A DNA stretch of 7,589 nucleotides from an uncultured Fusobacteriaceae bacterium (GCA_947072715.1 CAMTJB010000044.1:1-7589); one strand, 5' to 3'. Positions 1 to 6,486 are shown, numbered from the stretch's first letter. Notes: generated by a model from the letters alone, not told the origin. Numbers and translations: made by a program.

Positions 1-1
1 T

Positions 2-91
2 ACAGAAGATAGAAAATATAGGGATATACACAGTGATAAAGGTTATAAATCATTTGAAAAATATCAATATAATTATATTCTAGTATACTAG
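2..91 (+). CDS. possible 3' end of a gene entering from the left (partial)
   Basis: Reading from base 2 there is an open frame of 29 codons ending at TAG 89-91; its last residues read KSFEKYQYNYILVY. The tail is polar and aromatic, as in many enzyme C-termini, but it is too short to name a family. A second frame (from base 3) is also open to a stop at 81-83, so openness alone is weak evidence in such AT-rich DNA. If it is real, the gene ends 81 bases before the next start, and its last codons overlap the palindrome at 80-91. No terminator hairpin follows the stop. Confidence 0.3.
   Translation, partial: TEDRKYRDIHSDKGYKSFEKYQYNYILVY
80..91. promoter_or_regulatory. perfect 12-bp palindrome, candidate operator
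   Basis: CTAGTATACTAG is a perfect two-fold symmetric 12-mer. It lies two bases upstream of the best -35 candidate (94-99) for the membrane-protein gene at 173. Symmetry and position fit a binding site for a dimeric repressor or activator. That is inference: no regulator for it is visible here, and the site may lie inside the last codons of an upstream gene. Confidence 0.3.
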
Positions 92-93
92 TT

Positions 94-121
94 TTGAAAA
101 TAAAATAAAGAAAGTTATATA
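94..121 (+). promoter_or_regulatory. candidate sigma-70-type promoter for the ArAE-like gene
   Basis: TTGAAA at 94-99 and TATATA at 116-121 are separated by 16 bases. Transcription would start near 128 and leave an untranslated leader of about 45 bases. Both boxes are imperfect and such matches are common in AT-rich DNA, so this is only the best candidate. The perfect TATAAT at 154-159 is too close to the SD to serve this gene. Confidence 0.35.
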
Positions 122-172
122 GAGTTTTAAAAATTAAATACTCTTGTAAACTTTATAATTAGGAGAGATACA

Positions 173-1159
173 GTGAAAGATTGGAAATACATGGCTTATA
201 AAGTTTTGAAAACCGCTTTAGCTACGGTAATAGCTATTAAAATTGCAGAATATCTAGAAATAAAATATTATTTAACAGCAGGAGTTGTAGCAATAATAAG
301 TTTACAAGGAACAATAAAGGAAACTTATAAAATAGGAATAGAAAGAATAGTAGCAACAACAATTGGTTTAATCCTTTCAGGATTACTTTTTAATTTTTTA
401 GGAGTTAATTATTACGTATTAGGATTATTTATTATAATATTTATGCCTATTTGTATAAAATTTAATTTGATACAAGGGTTTTTAGTAAATGTAGTACTTT
501 CGTTACATCTTATTAGTGAAAATTCAGCATCCTTTAGACTGATTTTAAATGAATTTGGAATACTTATGGTAGGTCTTCTTACTGCTATGGCATTTAATCT
601 TTACATGCCAAATTTAAATAAGGAGATTAATAATATTAGAAAAGAGATTGGGGAGATAATGCAAAAGATCCTTATGGTAATGTCACAAGATTTAAAGTGC
701 CAATGCTGCTCAGGTGGAGAGGATAAATATTTTGCAAAATTAAAAGAGCTTGGAAATAAAGGGAAAAATCTTTCCATAGAGCAACATAATAACTCTGTTT
801 TAACTTCAAGTTTTAATAACTTTGACTATTTTAGAATGAGATATATTCAATATAAAATCTTAAAAAGAATGAAGCGTAGTTTTATAAGAATTTATAATTC
901 AGGAGCTCCAGGAATAGTAATAGCAGAACTTATTGAAAAGATTTGTTATACAACATTTGATGCAGTAGATATTGAAGTGGTATTAACAGAGATTGAAAAG
1001 ACAAAAATTCAATTTAAAAATAGTGAACTGCCTAAAAATAGAGATGAATTTGAAAATAGAGCAATACTTTATGATTTTCTAATGGATCTTGAAGAGTTTG
1101 CCTCTGTAGTATTAGAGTACTTAAAGAATTATCCAAGAGTTAAAAAAAATCAGGAATAA
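173..1159 (+). CDS. ArAE_1/DUF939-type aromatic acid exporter family membrane protein
   Basis: A 328-residue inner-membrane protein. The first ~145 residues are hydrophobic with about six membrane segments (roughly 12-28, 33-48, 58-77, 80-95, 102-115, 125-143). The segment KETYKIGIERIVATTIG (49-65) resembles the conserved loop of the FUSC/ArAE families, where a similar R-x-x-G-T-x-x-G element occurs. Residues ~145-320 are a soluble, charged, helical region matching the layout of the DUF939 C-terminal domain. The start is GTG at 173, with AGGAG at 161-165 seven bases before it. Members are annotated as aromatic-acid or FUSC-like exporters, but substrates are rarely tested; export of an organic acid is inference. 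Odd: a Cys cluster, CQCC, at 176-179. It is probably monocistronic, ending at a shared terminator and converging on the antiporter gene. Confidence 0.8.
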   Translation: MKDWKYMAYKVLKTALATVIAIKIAEYLEIKYYLTAGVVAIISLQGTIKETYKIGIERIVATTIGLILSGLLFNFLGVNYYVLGLFIIIFMPICIKFNLIQGFLVNVVLSLHLISENSASFRLILNEFGILMVGLLTAMAFNLYMPNLNKEINNIRKEIGEIMQKILMVMSQDLKCQCCSGGEDKYFAKLKELGNKGKNLSIEQHNNSVLTSSFNNFDYFRMRYIQYKILKRMKRSFIRIYNSGAPGIVIAELIEKICYTTFDAVDIEVVLTEIEKTKIQFKNSELPKNRDEFENRAILYDFLMDLEEFASVVLEYLKNYPRVKKNQE

Positions 1160-1204
1160 TTTAAGATATTAATATAAAAAATTATATAACTATTATATAA
1201 AATA

Positions 1205-1234
1205 AAAAGGCTAGGAATTTTTTCCTAGCCTTTT
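1205..1234. terminator. bidirectional intrinsic terminator between convergent genes
   Basis: A 13-bp perfect stem (AAAAGGCTAGGAA at 1205-1217 with TTCCTAGCCTTTT at 1222-1234) closes a TTTT loop. The A-rich and T-rich flanks give a T-run in both directions. It lies 45 bases after the ArAE-like stop and directly beside the stop of the minus-strand antiporter (1236), so it can end both transcripts. Confidence 0.92.
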
Positions 1235-1235
1235 C

Positions 1236-2438
1236 TTAATTATTAATTTTCTTTTCTTTATTTAAAAAATTCTTTCCTAAAATATCAATTAAAAAGGCAC
1301 CAGTAGGAGCAGTTAGTAAAATAGACATAACAGCAATTGCAAGGATTATTTCACCAGAGGAAACCCCACTCATAAGAGGAATAGCTCCAATAGCAGCTTG
1401 AACAGTGGCTTTTGGCATATAGGCAACTATTGTAAAAATTTTTTCTTTAAGAGTAAAATTAGTTCCTAAAAGTGAAATATATACTCCTATTCCACGGGCA
1501 ATAAGACCAATTAAAAGAATTAAAATACCAATTCCACCAGACTTTAAAGCTACGCCAATATTAACTTGAGCTCCAACTAAAACAAAAAGTATTATCTCAG
1601 CGAAAACCCAAATTTTATTAAATTTTGCAGAAAGTCTTGTTCCAACATTTGGCAAAAGTTCAAGAAGAAAAAATCCTATTGTCATAATCCCAAGAAGAGA
1701 CGCAATTTCTATGTGGAAATTACTGCTAATATATTTTTCTAAACTATTAAAAAGTATTGCAATAGCAAGTATAAGTATAGATTTTTTTGTATCTCTAATA
1801 GAATGATTTTTGAAAAATTTAACTAAGAGATATCCTATAATAGATCCTATTCCAATTCCAAGAATTATCGAAAGTGGAATATTTAGAATATTTGCAATAA
1901 GATTAACACTTTTTCCAGAATATAGTCCTAGAAAACTTGAAAATATTGTTATAGCAAATACATCATCAACAGATGCTCCTGCTAATATAATTGTTGGGAT
2001 TTTTTTATCTGTTCCAATTCTTTTTTCTTGAAAATCTAGCATTTTAGGAACTATTACAGCAGGTGAAACAGCAGCGATAATAAATCCTAATATTCCCCCT
2101 TCAATAAAGGAAAATTTAAGAAAATACATAGAGCATAGAGCAATTGTAAATCCTTCGAAAAGTCCAGGAATGCAACTCATTTTTAAAACTTCTTTTTTTA
2201 CAGCGTTAAGCTCATTTTTCTTTATTCCAAGTCCTGCTCTAAGAAGGATTACTACAAGAGCAATTAGACGAAGATCCCCTGAAATAGCTAGAAGATTTGA
2301 ATCTATTTTATTAAAACCATAAGGACCTATTATTACTCCTAAAAGAATCATTCCTAGAAGTCCAGGAAGTTTTATTTTTATAAAAAGTTCATTAATTATA
2401 AATGCTAAAACAAGTATAAGTGCTAAGCTAAATGCCAT
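1236..2438 (-). CDS. SLC9B/NHA-like cation (Na+/Li+ or K+)/proton antiporter, CPA2-type
   Basis: A 400-residue polytopic membrane protein of the Na+/H+ exchanger superfamily with about 12-13 hydrophobic segments. Diagnostic blocks in order: LRAGL (66-70), SPAVIVPKML (125-134), ASVDDVFAI (155-163) with the paired Asp158-Asp159, LVGAQVN (287-293), ARGIGVYIS (314-322), LKEKIF (330-335), MPKATVQAAIG (341-351) and SILLTAPTG (372-380). SPAVxVP, the DD pair, PKATVQAAIG and the TAPxG end match the animal NHA2 (SLC9B) type closely, better than NhaP or NhaA. In CPA2 carriers the DD pair binds ion and proton and is usually linked to electrogenic exchange. There is no C-terminal TrkA/RCK domain, so it is not a KefB/C-type channel-antiporter. 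ATG is at 2438 with AGGAGAGA just upstream (2442-2449). Ion specificity cannot be read from sequence. Confidence 0.9.
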   Translation of the reverse strand: MAFSLALILVLAFIINELFIKIKLPGLLGMILLGVIIGPYGFNKIDSNLLAISGDLRLIALVVILLRAGLGIKKNELNAVKKEVLKMSCIPGLFEGFTIALCSMYFLKFSFIEGGILGFIIAAVSPAVIVPKMLDFQEKRIGTDKKIPTIILAGASVDDVFAITIFSSFLGLYSGKSVNLIANILNIPLSIILGIGIGSIIGYLLVKFFKNHSIRDTKKSILILAIAILFNSLEKYISSNFHIEIASLLGIMTIGFFLLELLPNVGTRLSAKFNKIWVFAEIILFVLVGAQVNIGVALKSGGIGILILLIGLIARGIGVYISLLGTNFTLKEKIFTIVAYMPKATVQAAIGAIPLMSGVSSGEIILAIAVMSILLTAPTGAFLIDILGKNFLNKEKKINN

Positions 2439-2483
2439 TATTCTCTCCTTTTATATATAAAATTATTTTTATTTTAGTACGTA

Positions 2484-2512
2484 ATCATAACTTTTACAAC
2501 TAATTAAGTCAA
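2484..2512 (-). promoter_or_regulatory. promoter of the antiporter gene
   Basis: On the minus strand TTGACT (2512-2507) and TATGAT (2489-2484) are exactly 17 bases apart. This is a strong sigma-70/A-type promoter, with one mismatch to consensus in each box. The expected start near 2477 gives a leader of roughly 40 bases before the ATG, containing only the SD. Confidence 0.75.
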
Positions 2513-2553
2513 GGATTATCTGAACATAAAAACAAATTGAAAACATTGTAAAA

Positions 2554-2559
2554 TATAGT
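2554..2559 (+). promoter_or_regulatory. candidate -10 box for the GNAT gene
   Basis: TATAGT differs from TATAAT at one position and lies 65 bases before the preferred GTG start. There is no good -35 at 16-18 bases upstream; TTGAAA at 2537-2542 is too close. An overlapping TAAAAT (2549-2554) is an alternative. A weak assignment, but transcription from about 2566 would leave a leader that contains the SD at 2611-2620. Confidence 0.3.
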
Positions 2560-2623
2560 AGTTTTTACAGTTTAAATAATGTATAATCAAAGAAGTAAAT
2601 TAATTCATATGGGGGGAAGGAAA

Positions 2624-3154
2624 GTGTTTGAAGGAAAAAAAATAAAAATAAGGGCTTATAATGAAAAAGATACACGTATAATTTGGGAGCTTATTAGTGA
2701 AAAAGGGATAAGAGATACATTGAGTGTTGATGCAATATTTCCTTATTCTTTTGAAAGTGAAAAAAACTTTGTAAATGCAGCAATGAATTATAGTGGGGAG
2801 CTTTTTAATTTTGTTATTGAAGATTTAGAGACACAAGTTATAATTGGAGCATGTGGTATTAATGCCATGAATAGAAAAAATAGTGTGGCAACTATTGGAA
2901 TATGGTTAGGAAAAGAGTATCACGGAAAAGGATTTGCATCAGATACTTTAAGAGTTTTATGTAGCTTTATATTTGATGAATTAAATATAAATAAAATTAA
3001 TCTAAACTACTTTGAATTTAATAATGCAGGAAAAAAATGTTATGAATCAGTGGGATTTGTACAGGAAGGAATTCATAGAAAAGAGATTTTTAGATATGGG
3101 AAATACTACGATAAAATAAGTATGGGATTATTTAAAAATGAATTGAAAAAATAA
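2624..3154 (+). CDS. GNAT-family N-acetyltransferase, RimJ/RimL-like
   Basis: A cytoplasmic enzyme of about 176 residues that would transfer acetyl from acetyl-CoA to an amine (protein N-terminus, amino acid, polyamine or drug; the acceptor is unknown). The N-terminus FEGKKIKIRAYNEKD is the usual first strand of the RimL-like fold. Motif A is IWLGKEYHGKGFASDTL, with the pyrophosphate-binding HGKGFA. Motif B includes NNAGKKCYESVGF, then EGIHRKE and GKYYDKISMGL, the typical C-terminal pattern of this subgroup. The preferred start is GTG 2624, preceded by a purine-rich GGGGGGAAGG (2611-2620). An in-frame ATG at 2579 adds 15 residues but has no SD, and those residues lie outside the fold. It diverges from the antiporter. 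No terminator is evident after its stop, so it may read into the mgtA leader. Confidence 0.88.
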   Translation: MFEGKKIKIRAYNEKDTRIIWELISEKGIRDTLSVDAIFPYSFESEKNFVNAAMNYSGELFNFVIEDLETQVIIGACGINAMNRKNSVATIGIWLGKEYHGKGFASDTLRVLCSFIFDELNINKINLNYFEFNNAGKKCYESVGFVQEGIHRKEIFRYGKYYDKISMGLFKNELKK

Positions 3155-3219
3155 TGAAAAGAATAAAGAAAATAATGATTTAAAGTTAGAAAACATGGAG
3201 ATTTAGAACATATATGAAA

Positions 3220-3258
3220 TTAATTGGATTGACAAATACTACTATAATATGTTACTCT
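3220..3258 (+). promoter_or_regulatory. promoter region of the mgtA leader
   Basis: Two overlapping candidates exist. One is TTGACA (3229-3234, perfect) with an 18-base spacer to TACTCT (3253-3258) preceded by TG at 3250-3251 (extended -10). The other is a perfect TATAAT (3243-3248) with a poor TTAATT at 3220-3225. Either places the start about 25-40 bases before the M-box aptamer. The stretch 3155-3219, between the GNAT stop and here, shows nothing I can identify. Confidence 0.6.
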
Positions 3259-3280
3259 ATATGTGAAACAAATTCATATA
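3258..3280. repeat. inverted repeat TATATG-N11-CATATA just before the M-box
   Basis: TATATG (3258-3263) and CATATA (3275-3280) are perfect complements separated by 11 bases, at or just after the predicted transcription start. It could be a weak hairpin at the mRNA 5' end or an operator. With only 6 A/T-rich pairs it may be chance. Confidence 0.3.
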
Positions 3281-3290
3281 CCATTTAAAT

Positions 3291-3440
3291 ATTTATCGGT
3301 AGGTGAGGTTACCATAAGGATACGGGTTGCTGCCGCAAAATAGTGGAGACACTAATAGTTGGTTAGCAGAATACGTCGATTCAAGGCGTATTTTAATGCA
3401 ATTACAAGCCTTATAGAGCTAAAACTTGAACGAAGTAAAT
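3291..3440 (+). ncRNA. M-box (ykoK) Mg2+-sensing riboswitch aptamer
   Basis: The conserved M-box segments appear in order: GGTAGGTGAGG (3298-3308), GTTGCTGCC (3326-3334), GGAGACACTAATAG (3345-3358), GGTTAGCAGAAT (3361-3372), TTTTAATGCA (3391-3400) and AGAGCTAAAACTTGAACGA (3415-3433). Supporting stems: ATTTA/TAAAT with TCG/CGA (3291-3298 with 3431-3440, bulged), AGGTT/AACTT (3306-3310 with 3423-3427), ATAAGG/CCTTAT (3314-3319 with 3409-3414), TAGTG-GAGA-CACTA (3341-3354, GNRA loop) and AATACG/CGTATT (3370-3375 with 3387-3392). M-boxes fold compactly when Mg2+ is ample and then turn off Mg2+ uptake genes. Here one precedes an mgtA-type Mg2+ pump, which fits exactly. Confidence 0.93.
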
Positions 3441-3491
3441 TTTATAAATTATCTTTTGGCGTTTTTTTGATATGTCAAAATAATTAATATT

Positions 3492-3521
3492 ACTCGTTCA
3501 ATATTTGAACGAGTTTTTTTT
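3492..3521 (+). terminator. M-box-controlled intrinsic terminator
   Basis: A perfect 10-bp stem (ACTCGTTCAA 3492-3501 with TTGAACGAGT 3505-3514) and loop TAT are followed by a T-run through 3521. The 5' arm TCGTTCAA (3494-3501) is also perfectly complementary to TTGAACGA (3426-3433) in the aptamer's closing arm. When Mg2+ is low and the aptamer is open, that arm can capture the terminator's 5' strand and let transcription pass. When Mg2+ is high the arm is tied up and the terminator forms. The pairing is seen directly; the switching direction follows from known M-box behaviour. Confidence 0.9.
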
Positions 3522-3543
3522 ATACAAAATTTAAGTGAAAATT

Positions 3544-3549
3544 AGGAGG
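3544..3549 (+). promoter_or_regulatory. ribosome binding site of the mgtA leader ORF
   Basis: AGGAGG, seven bases before ATG 3557, is a full-consensus SD. It lies 23 bases past the M-box terminator's T-run, so it appears only in read-through transcripts. It is more accessible than the mgtA SD, which is held in a hairpin. It is the main evidence that the short frame after it is translated. Confidence 0.75.
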
Positions 3550-3556
3550 TGGAAAA

Positions 3557-3670
3557 ATGGAGATAAGTCAGAGGATGGAAGATGATGTATACCCCAGTAG
3601 GCAGTATATTTATCTAGATGATAGTTTAAAAAGACAGTATGATAATGTCTCTGTTTTTTTATTGCCCTAA
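3557..3670 (+). CDS. 37-residue leader ORF upstream of mgtA (candidate regulatory peptide)
   Basis: ATG 3557 to TAA 3668-3670, preceded by an ideal SD. The product is soluble, with no membrane segment and no similarity I recognise. It begins MEISQRMEDDVYP, has a second acidic pair (LDD, 20-22) and ends FLLP directly before the stop. Both prolines use CCC and two of three arginines use AGG, codons that look rare in the neighbouring AT-rich genes. It lies wholly between the M-box terminator and mgtA, in the same position and size class as leader ORFs such as enterobacterial mgtL. In mgtL, acidic and proline codons destabilise ribosomes at low Mg2+ and so set mgtA expression. An analogous role here is inference. 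It could instead be a small protein co-made with MgtA, or a chance frame. It is in frame with mgtA, but two stops intervene. Confidence 0.6.
   Translation: MEISQRMEDDVYPSRQYIYLDDSLKRQYDNVSVFLLP
3628..3660 (+). terminator. weak hairpin and T-tract inside the leader ORF (possible second attenuator)
   Basis: AGACA (3632-3636) pairs with TGTCT (3646-3650), followed within three bases by seven Ts (3654-3660). An alternative fold pairs ACAG (3634-3637) with CTGT (3651-3654) and extends A-run to T-run. It covers codons 24-35 of the leader ORF, so a translating ribosome would disrupt it. The stem is short and AT-rich, so terminator activity is uncertain. Confidence 0.3.
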
Positions 3671-3689
3671 ATTATATATAAATATATTG

Positions 3690-3717
3690 CCTCTTAAAAA
3701 ATGAAATTTAAGAGGAG
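3690..3717 (+). promoter_or_regulatory. hairpin sequestering the mgtA ribosome binding site
   Basis: CCTCTTAAA (3690-3698) and TTTAAGAGG (3707-3715) form a perfect 9-bp stem with an 8-base loop. The mgtA SD, GAGGAG (3712-3717), has its first four bases in the 3' arm. The SD is seven bases from ATG 3725. With no T-run after it, this is not a terminator. It should lower mgtA translation unless opened by a ribosome, protein or alternative pairing. The structure is seen directly; the regulatory effect is inferred. Confidence 0.65.
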
Positions 3718-3724
3718 ATGAAGA

Positions 3725-6439
3725 ATGTCAAAAATAGATATCAGAGATATACTAAAATATCGTAACGATAACGGAAAATTAAGTAACGAGGTTTTTAACA
3801 ACAATTTAAGAATATTAGCATTATTAACAAAAAATGAGCTTATAGAAAAACTAGAAGCTGATGAAGTTTTAGGATTAACAGAAGAAAGCATAGAGAAAAA
3901 AAGAGAAAAAATAGGATATAACGTTATTACTAATAAGAAAAAAGAGGGTTTTTTATATAAATTATATCATTCTTTCATAAACCCATTTTCATTAGTTTTA
4001 ATTTTTCTAGCAATAGTATCATTTTTTACAGATTACTATTTAGCTGTTCCAGAAGAAAGAAGTTTAACAGCAGTTATAATAATCTTAACTATGGTTACAT
4101 TAAGTGGAGTACTTCGTTTTGTTCAGGAAGGGAAATCTACAAAAGCTGGAGAAAAATTAAAAGCAATGATAAATACAACAACTTCAGTTTTAAGAAATGG
4201 AACTTTTTCAGAGTTACCAATTTCAGAGCTTATGGTTGGAGATATTGTAAAATTAGCAGCTGGAGATATGATCCCTGCTGATATCAGAATTTTATCTGCA
4301 AAGGATCTTTTTATAAGTCAATCTTCTATGACTGGCGAGTCTGAACCAGTAGAAAAATTTGAAAATATTTCAGAAAAATTATCTGATAATAATGAAGCGT
4401 CACATTTTGAATTTGAAAATTTAGCATATATGGGAACAAATACAGTAAGTGGATCAGCAACTGGGATAGTTATTGGAATTGGGAACAATACTTACTTAGG
4501 AAAAATGTCAGATTTAATAACAGAAAAAAGAGATACAACAAGCTTTGATAAAGGTGTAAACTCTGTTAGTTGGATTCTTATTAGATTCATGATGTTTATG
4601 GTTCCAGTTGTTTTTGTAATAAACGGGTTAACAAAAGGAAACTGGTTAGAAGCTTTACTATTTGCAATATCTATAGCAGTTGGATTAACTCCAGAGATGC
4701 TACCAATGATAGTTACAACAAACCTTGCTAAGGGTGCTGTTGTTATGTCACAGAATAAGACTATAGTAAAGAACTTAAACGCTATTCAAAATTTTGGTGC
4801 GATGAATCTTCTTTGTACAGACAAAACTGGAACATTAACAGAGGATCATATAGTTTTAGAGAGACATTTAAATGTTCACGGTATAGAAGACTTAAGAGTT
4901 TTAAGATATGGATATTTAAATAGTTACTTCCAAACAGGACTTAAAAATCTTTTAGATATTGCAATTTTAACTTTTGGAGCAAAAGAAAATATGAGCTCTT
5001 TGCAAGAAGAGTATGAAAAAATAGATGAGATACCTTTTGATTTCCAAAGAAGAAGAATGTCTGTTGTATTAAAAAACAAGTCAGGAAAGTCACAAATTAT
5101 AACTAAAGGTGCAGTTGAAGAGATGATATCTATTTGTACTTTTGTAGAATATAATAATGAAGTTGTTCCAATGACTGAGCAGTTAAAAAATCAGATTTTA
5201 GAAACAGTATATAAGTTGAATGAAGAGGGATTAAGAGTAATTGGAATTGCTAAAAAAAGTAATTATGTAGAGGAAAAAGGATTTACAGTAGCTGATGAAA
5301 ATGAAATGATTCTTATAGGATATATAGGATTTTTAGATCCTCCAAAAGAGTCAGCAGCAGAAGCAATTAAAGCTCTTTTTGAATATGGAGTAGATGTAAA
5401 AGTATTAACAGGGGATAATGAAATAGTAACAAAGCATGTATGTCAAAAAGTAGGAATAGAAGATAAAAATATCCTGCTTGGTGCTCAAATTGACAATATG
5501 AGCGATGAAGAGCTAAAAATAGAAATTGAGAAGACACATATATTTGCAAAATTATCACCACAGCAAAAAGCAAGAGTAGTTTCATTATTTCGTGAAAATG
5601 GGCACGTAGTTGGATTTATGGGAGATGGAATAAATGATGCTCCTGCTATGAGAAAGGCAGATGTAGCAATTTCAGTTGATACAGCAGTTGATATAGCAAA
5701 AGAGTGTGCTGACATAATTCTTCTTGAAAAAGATTTAATGGTTTTAGAAAGAGGAGTTATTCAAGGAAGAAAGACTTTTGCAAATATTATAAAATATATA
5801 AAAATGACAGCAAGTTCAAATTTTGGAAATATGTTCAGTATATTAATTGCCAGTGCATTTTTACCATTTTTACCAATGATGCCAACTCAGATATTATTAC
5901 TAAATTTAATTTATGATAATTCATGCATCGTAATTCCATGGGATAATGTTGATGAAGATTATTTAAAAGTGCCAAGAAAATGGGAAGCAGACGGGATATC
6001 AAAGTTTATGTTATGGATAGGACCTACAAGTTCGGTATTTGATATTACAACTTATTTATTAATGTACTTTGTGATTTGTCCAATGGTATTAGGTGGAAGT
6101 TTCAATAGTCCAGGAATGGATAAAGATATGTTTATAGCTTTATTTAATACTGGATGGTTTGTGGAATCATTATGGACACAAACTCTTGTTATTCATATGA
6201 TAAGAACTCCAAAAATTCCATTTGTTCAAAGTATAGCATCTAAACCTGTAATAATTGCTACAACTATAGCAATAATAATAGGAACAGTTATTCCTTATAC
6301 ATCTTTAGGTCCAGTATTAGGATTTGCTAGTTTACCACCTGTGTACTACATATTCTTACTGTTAACTATAGGATTATATATTACTCTAGTTTCAGTTTTG
6401 AAAAAAATGTATATAAAAAGATATAACAGTTTTTTATAG
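3725..6439 (+). CDS. mgtA: magnesium-translocating P-type ATPase (P3B, MgtA/MgtB type)
   Basis: A 904-residue, full-length inner-membrane pump that imports Mg2+ at the cost of ATP. An N-terminal cation-ATPase segment (~35-75) leads to the actuator motif TGES (203-206). The M4 motif is [11 protein letters not shown] (320-330). The phosphorylation loop CTDKTGTLT has catalytic Asp366. The nucleotide-binding domain has KGA (461-463). The hinge motifs are TGDN (562-565) and GDGINDAP (633-640). The M6 region [19 protein letters not shown] (727-745) and [20 protein letters not shown] (751-770) are characteristic of MgtA rather than Ca2+ or Na+/K+ pumps. No key residue is missing. ATG is at 3725 with GAGGAG seven bases upstream. 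Expression is expected to rise in low Mg2+ through the M-box leader. The DUF1622 gene follows 47 bases later without a terminator, suggesting one transcript. Confidence 0.97.
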   Translation: MSKIDIRDILKYRNDNGKLSNEVFNNNLRILALLTKNELIEKLEADEVLGLTEESIEKKREKIGYNVITNKKKEGFLYKLYHSFINPFSLVLIFLAIVSFFTDYYLAVPEERSLTAVIIILTMVTLSGVLRFVQEGKSTKAGEKLKAMINTTTSVLRNGTFSELPISELMVGDIVKLAAGDMIPADIRILSAKDLFISQSSMTGESEPVEKFENISEKLSDNNEASHFEFENLAYMGTNTVSGSATGIVIGIGNNTYLGKMSDLITEKRDTTSFDKGVNSVSWILIRFMMFMVPVVFVINGLTKGNWLEALLFAISIAVGLTPEMLPMIVTTNLAKGAVVMSQNKTIVKNLNAIQNFGAMNLLCTDKTGTLTEDHIVLERHLNVHGIEDLRVLRYGYLNSYFQTGLKNLLDIAILTFGAKENMSSLQEEYEKIDEIPFDFQRRRMSVVLKNKSGKSQIITKGAVEEMISICTFVEYNNEVVPMTEQLKNQILETVYKLNEEGLRVIGIAKKSNYVEEKGFTVADENEMILIGYIGFLDPPKESAAEAIKALFEYGVDVKVLTGDNEIVTKHVCQKVGIEDKNILLGAQIDNMSDEELKIEIEKTHIFAKLSPQQKARVVSLFRENGHVVGFMGDGINDAPAMRKADVAISVDTAVDIAKECADIILLEKDLMVLERGVIQGRKTFANIIKYIKMTASSNFGNMFSILIASAFLPFLPMMPTQILLLNLIYDNSCIVIPWDNVDEDYLKVPRKWEADGISKFMLWIGPTSSVFDITTYLLMYFVICPMVLGGSFNSPGMDKDMFIALFNTGWFVESLWTQTLVIHMIRTPKIPFVQSIASKPVIIATTIAIIIGTVIPYTSLGPVLGFASLPPVYYIFLLLTIGLYITLVSVLKKMYIKRYNSFL

Positions 6440-6486
6440 GAAAAAAATATTATGCTTAGTATAAGTTATTAAAACTAGGAGGTAGT

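Noticed and set aside
154..159. Perfect TATAAT before the ArAE-like gene
   Set aside because: Two bases from the SD: transcription from it would start inside or after the SD.
1810..2031. 73-codon plus-strand frame inside the antiporter gene
   Set aside because: It is antisense to a clearly conserved membrane protein, has no family features, and its Pro/Ile-rich product is what the opposite strand of such codons gives.
2579..2623. ATG at 2579 as start of the acetyltransferase
   Set aside because: No SD precedes it, and the extra 15 residues fall before the usual GNAT N-terminus. GTG 2624 has a purine-rich SD and begins exactly at the fold.
3154..3183. Nine-codon frame overlapping the acetyltransferase stop (ATAATG)
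   Set aside because: Too short, Lys/Ile only, no SD and nothing conserved to recognise.
3701..3721. Six-codon frame (MKFKRR) in the loop and arm of the SD hairpin
   Set aside because: No SD of its own, and its ATG lies in the hairpin loop. Probably a by-product of the AT-rich SD region.
3694..3891. 65-codon minus-strand frame over the mgtA start
   Set aside because: Antisense to the N-terminal codons of mgtA and its SD hairpin; Ser/Leu/Phe-rich composition of a shadow frame.
5367..5715. Two overlapping minus-strand frames (72 and 76 codons) inside mgtA
   Set aside because: Both lie opposite the conserved nucleotide-binding/hinge region of mgtA; mutual overlap, no SD and no recognisable product.
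6440..6486. Possible terminator between mgtA and the DUF1622 gene
   Set aside because: Only a 4-bp CTTA/TAAG stem with no T-run; too weak to separate the two genes.
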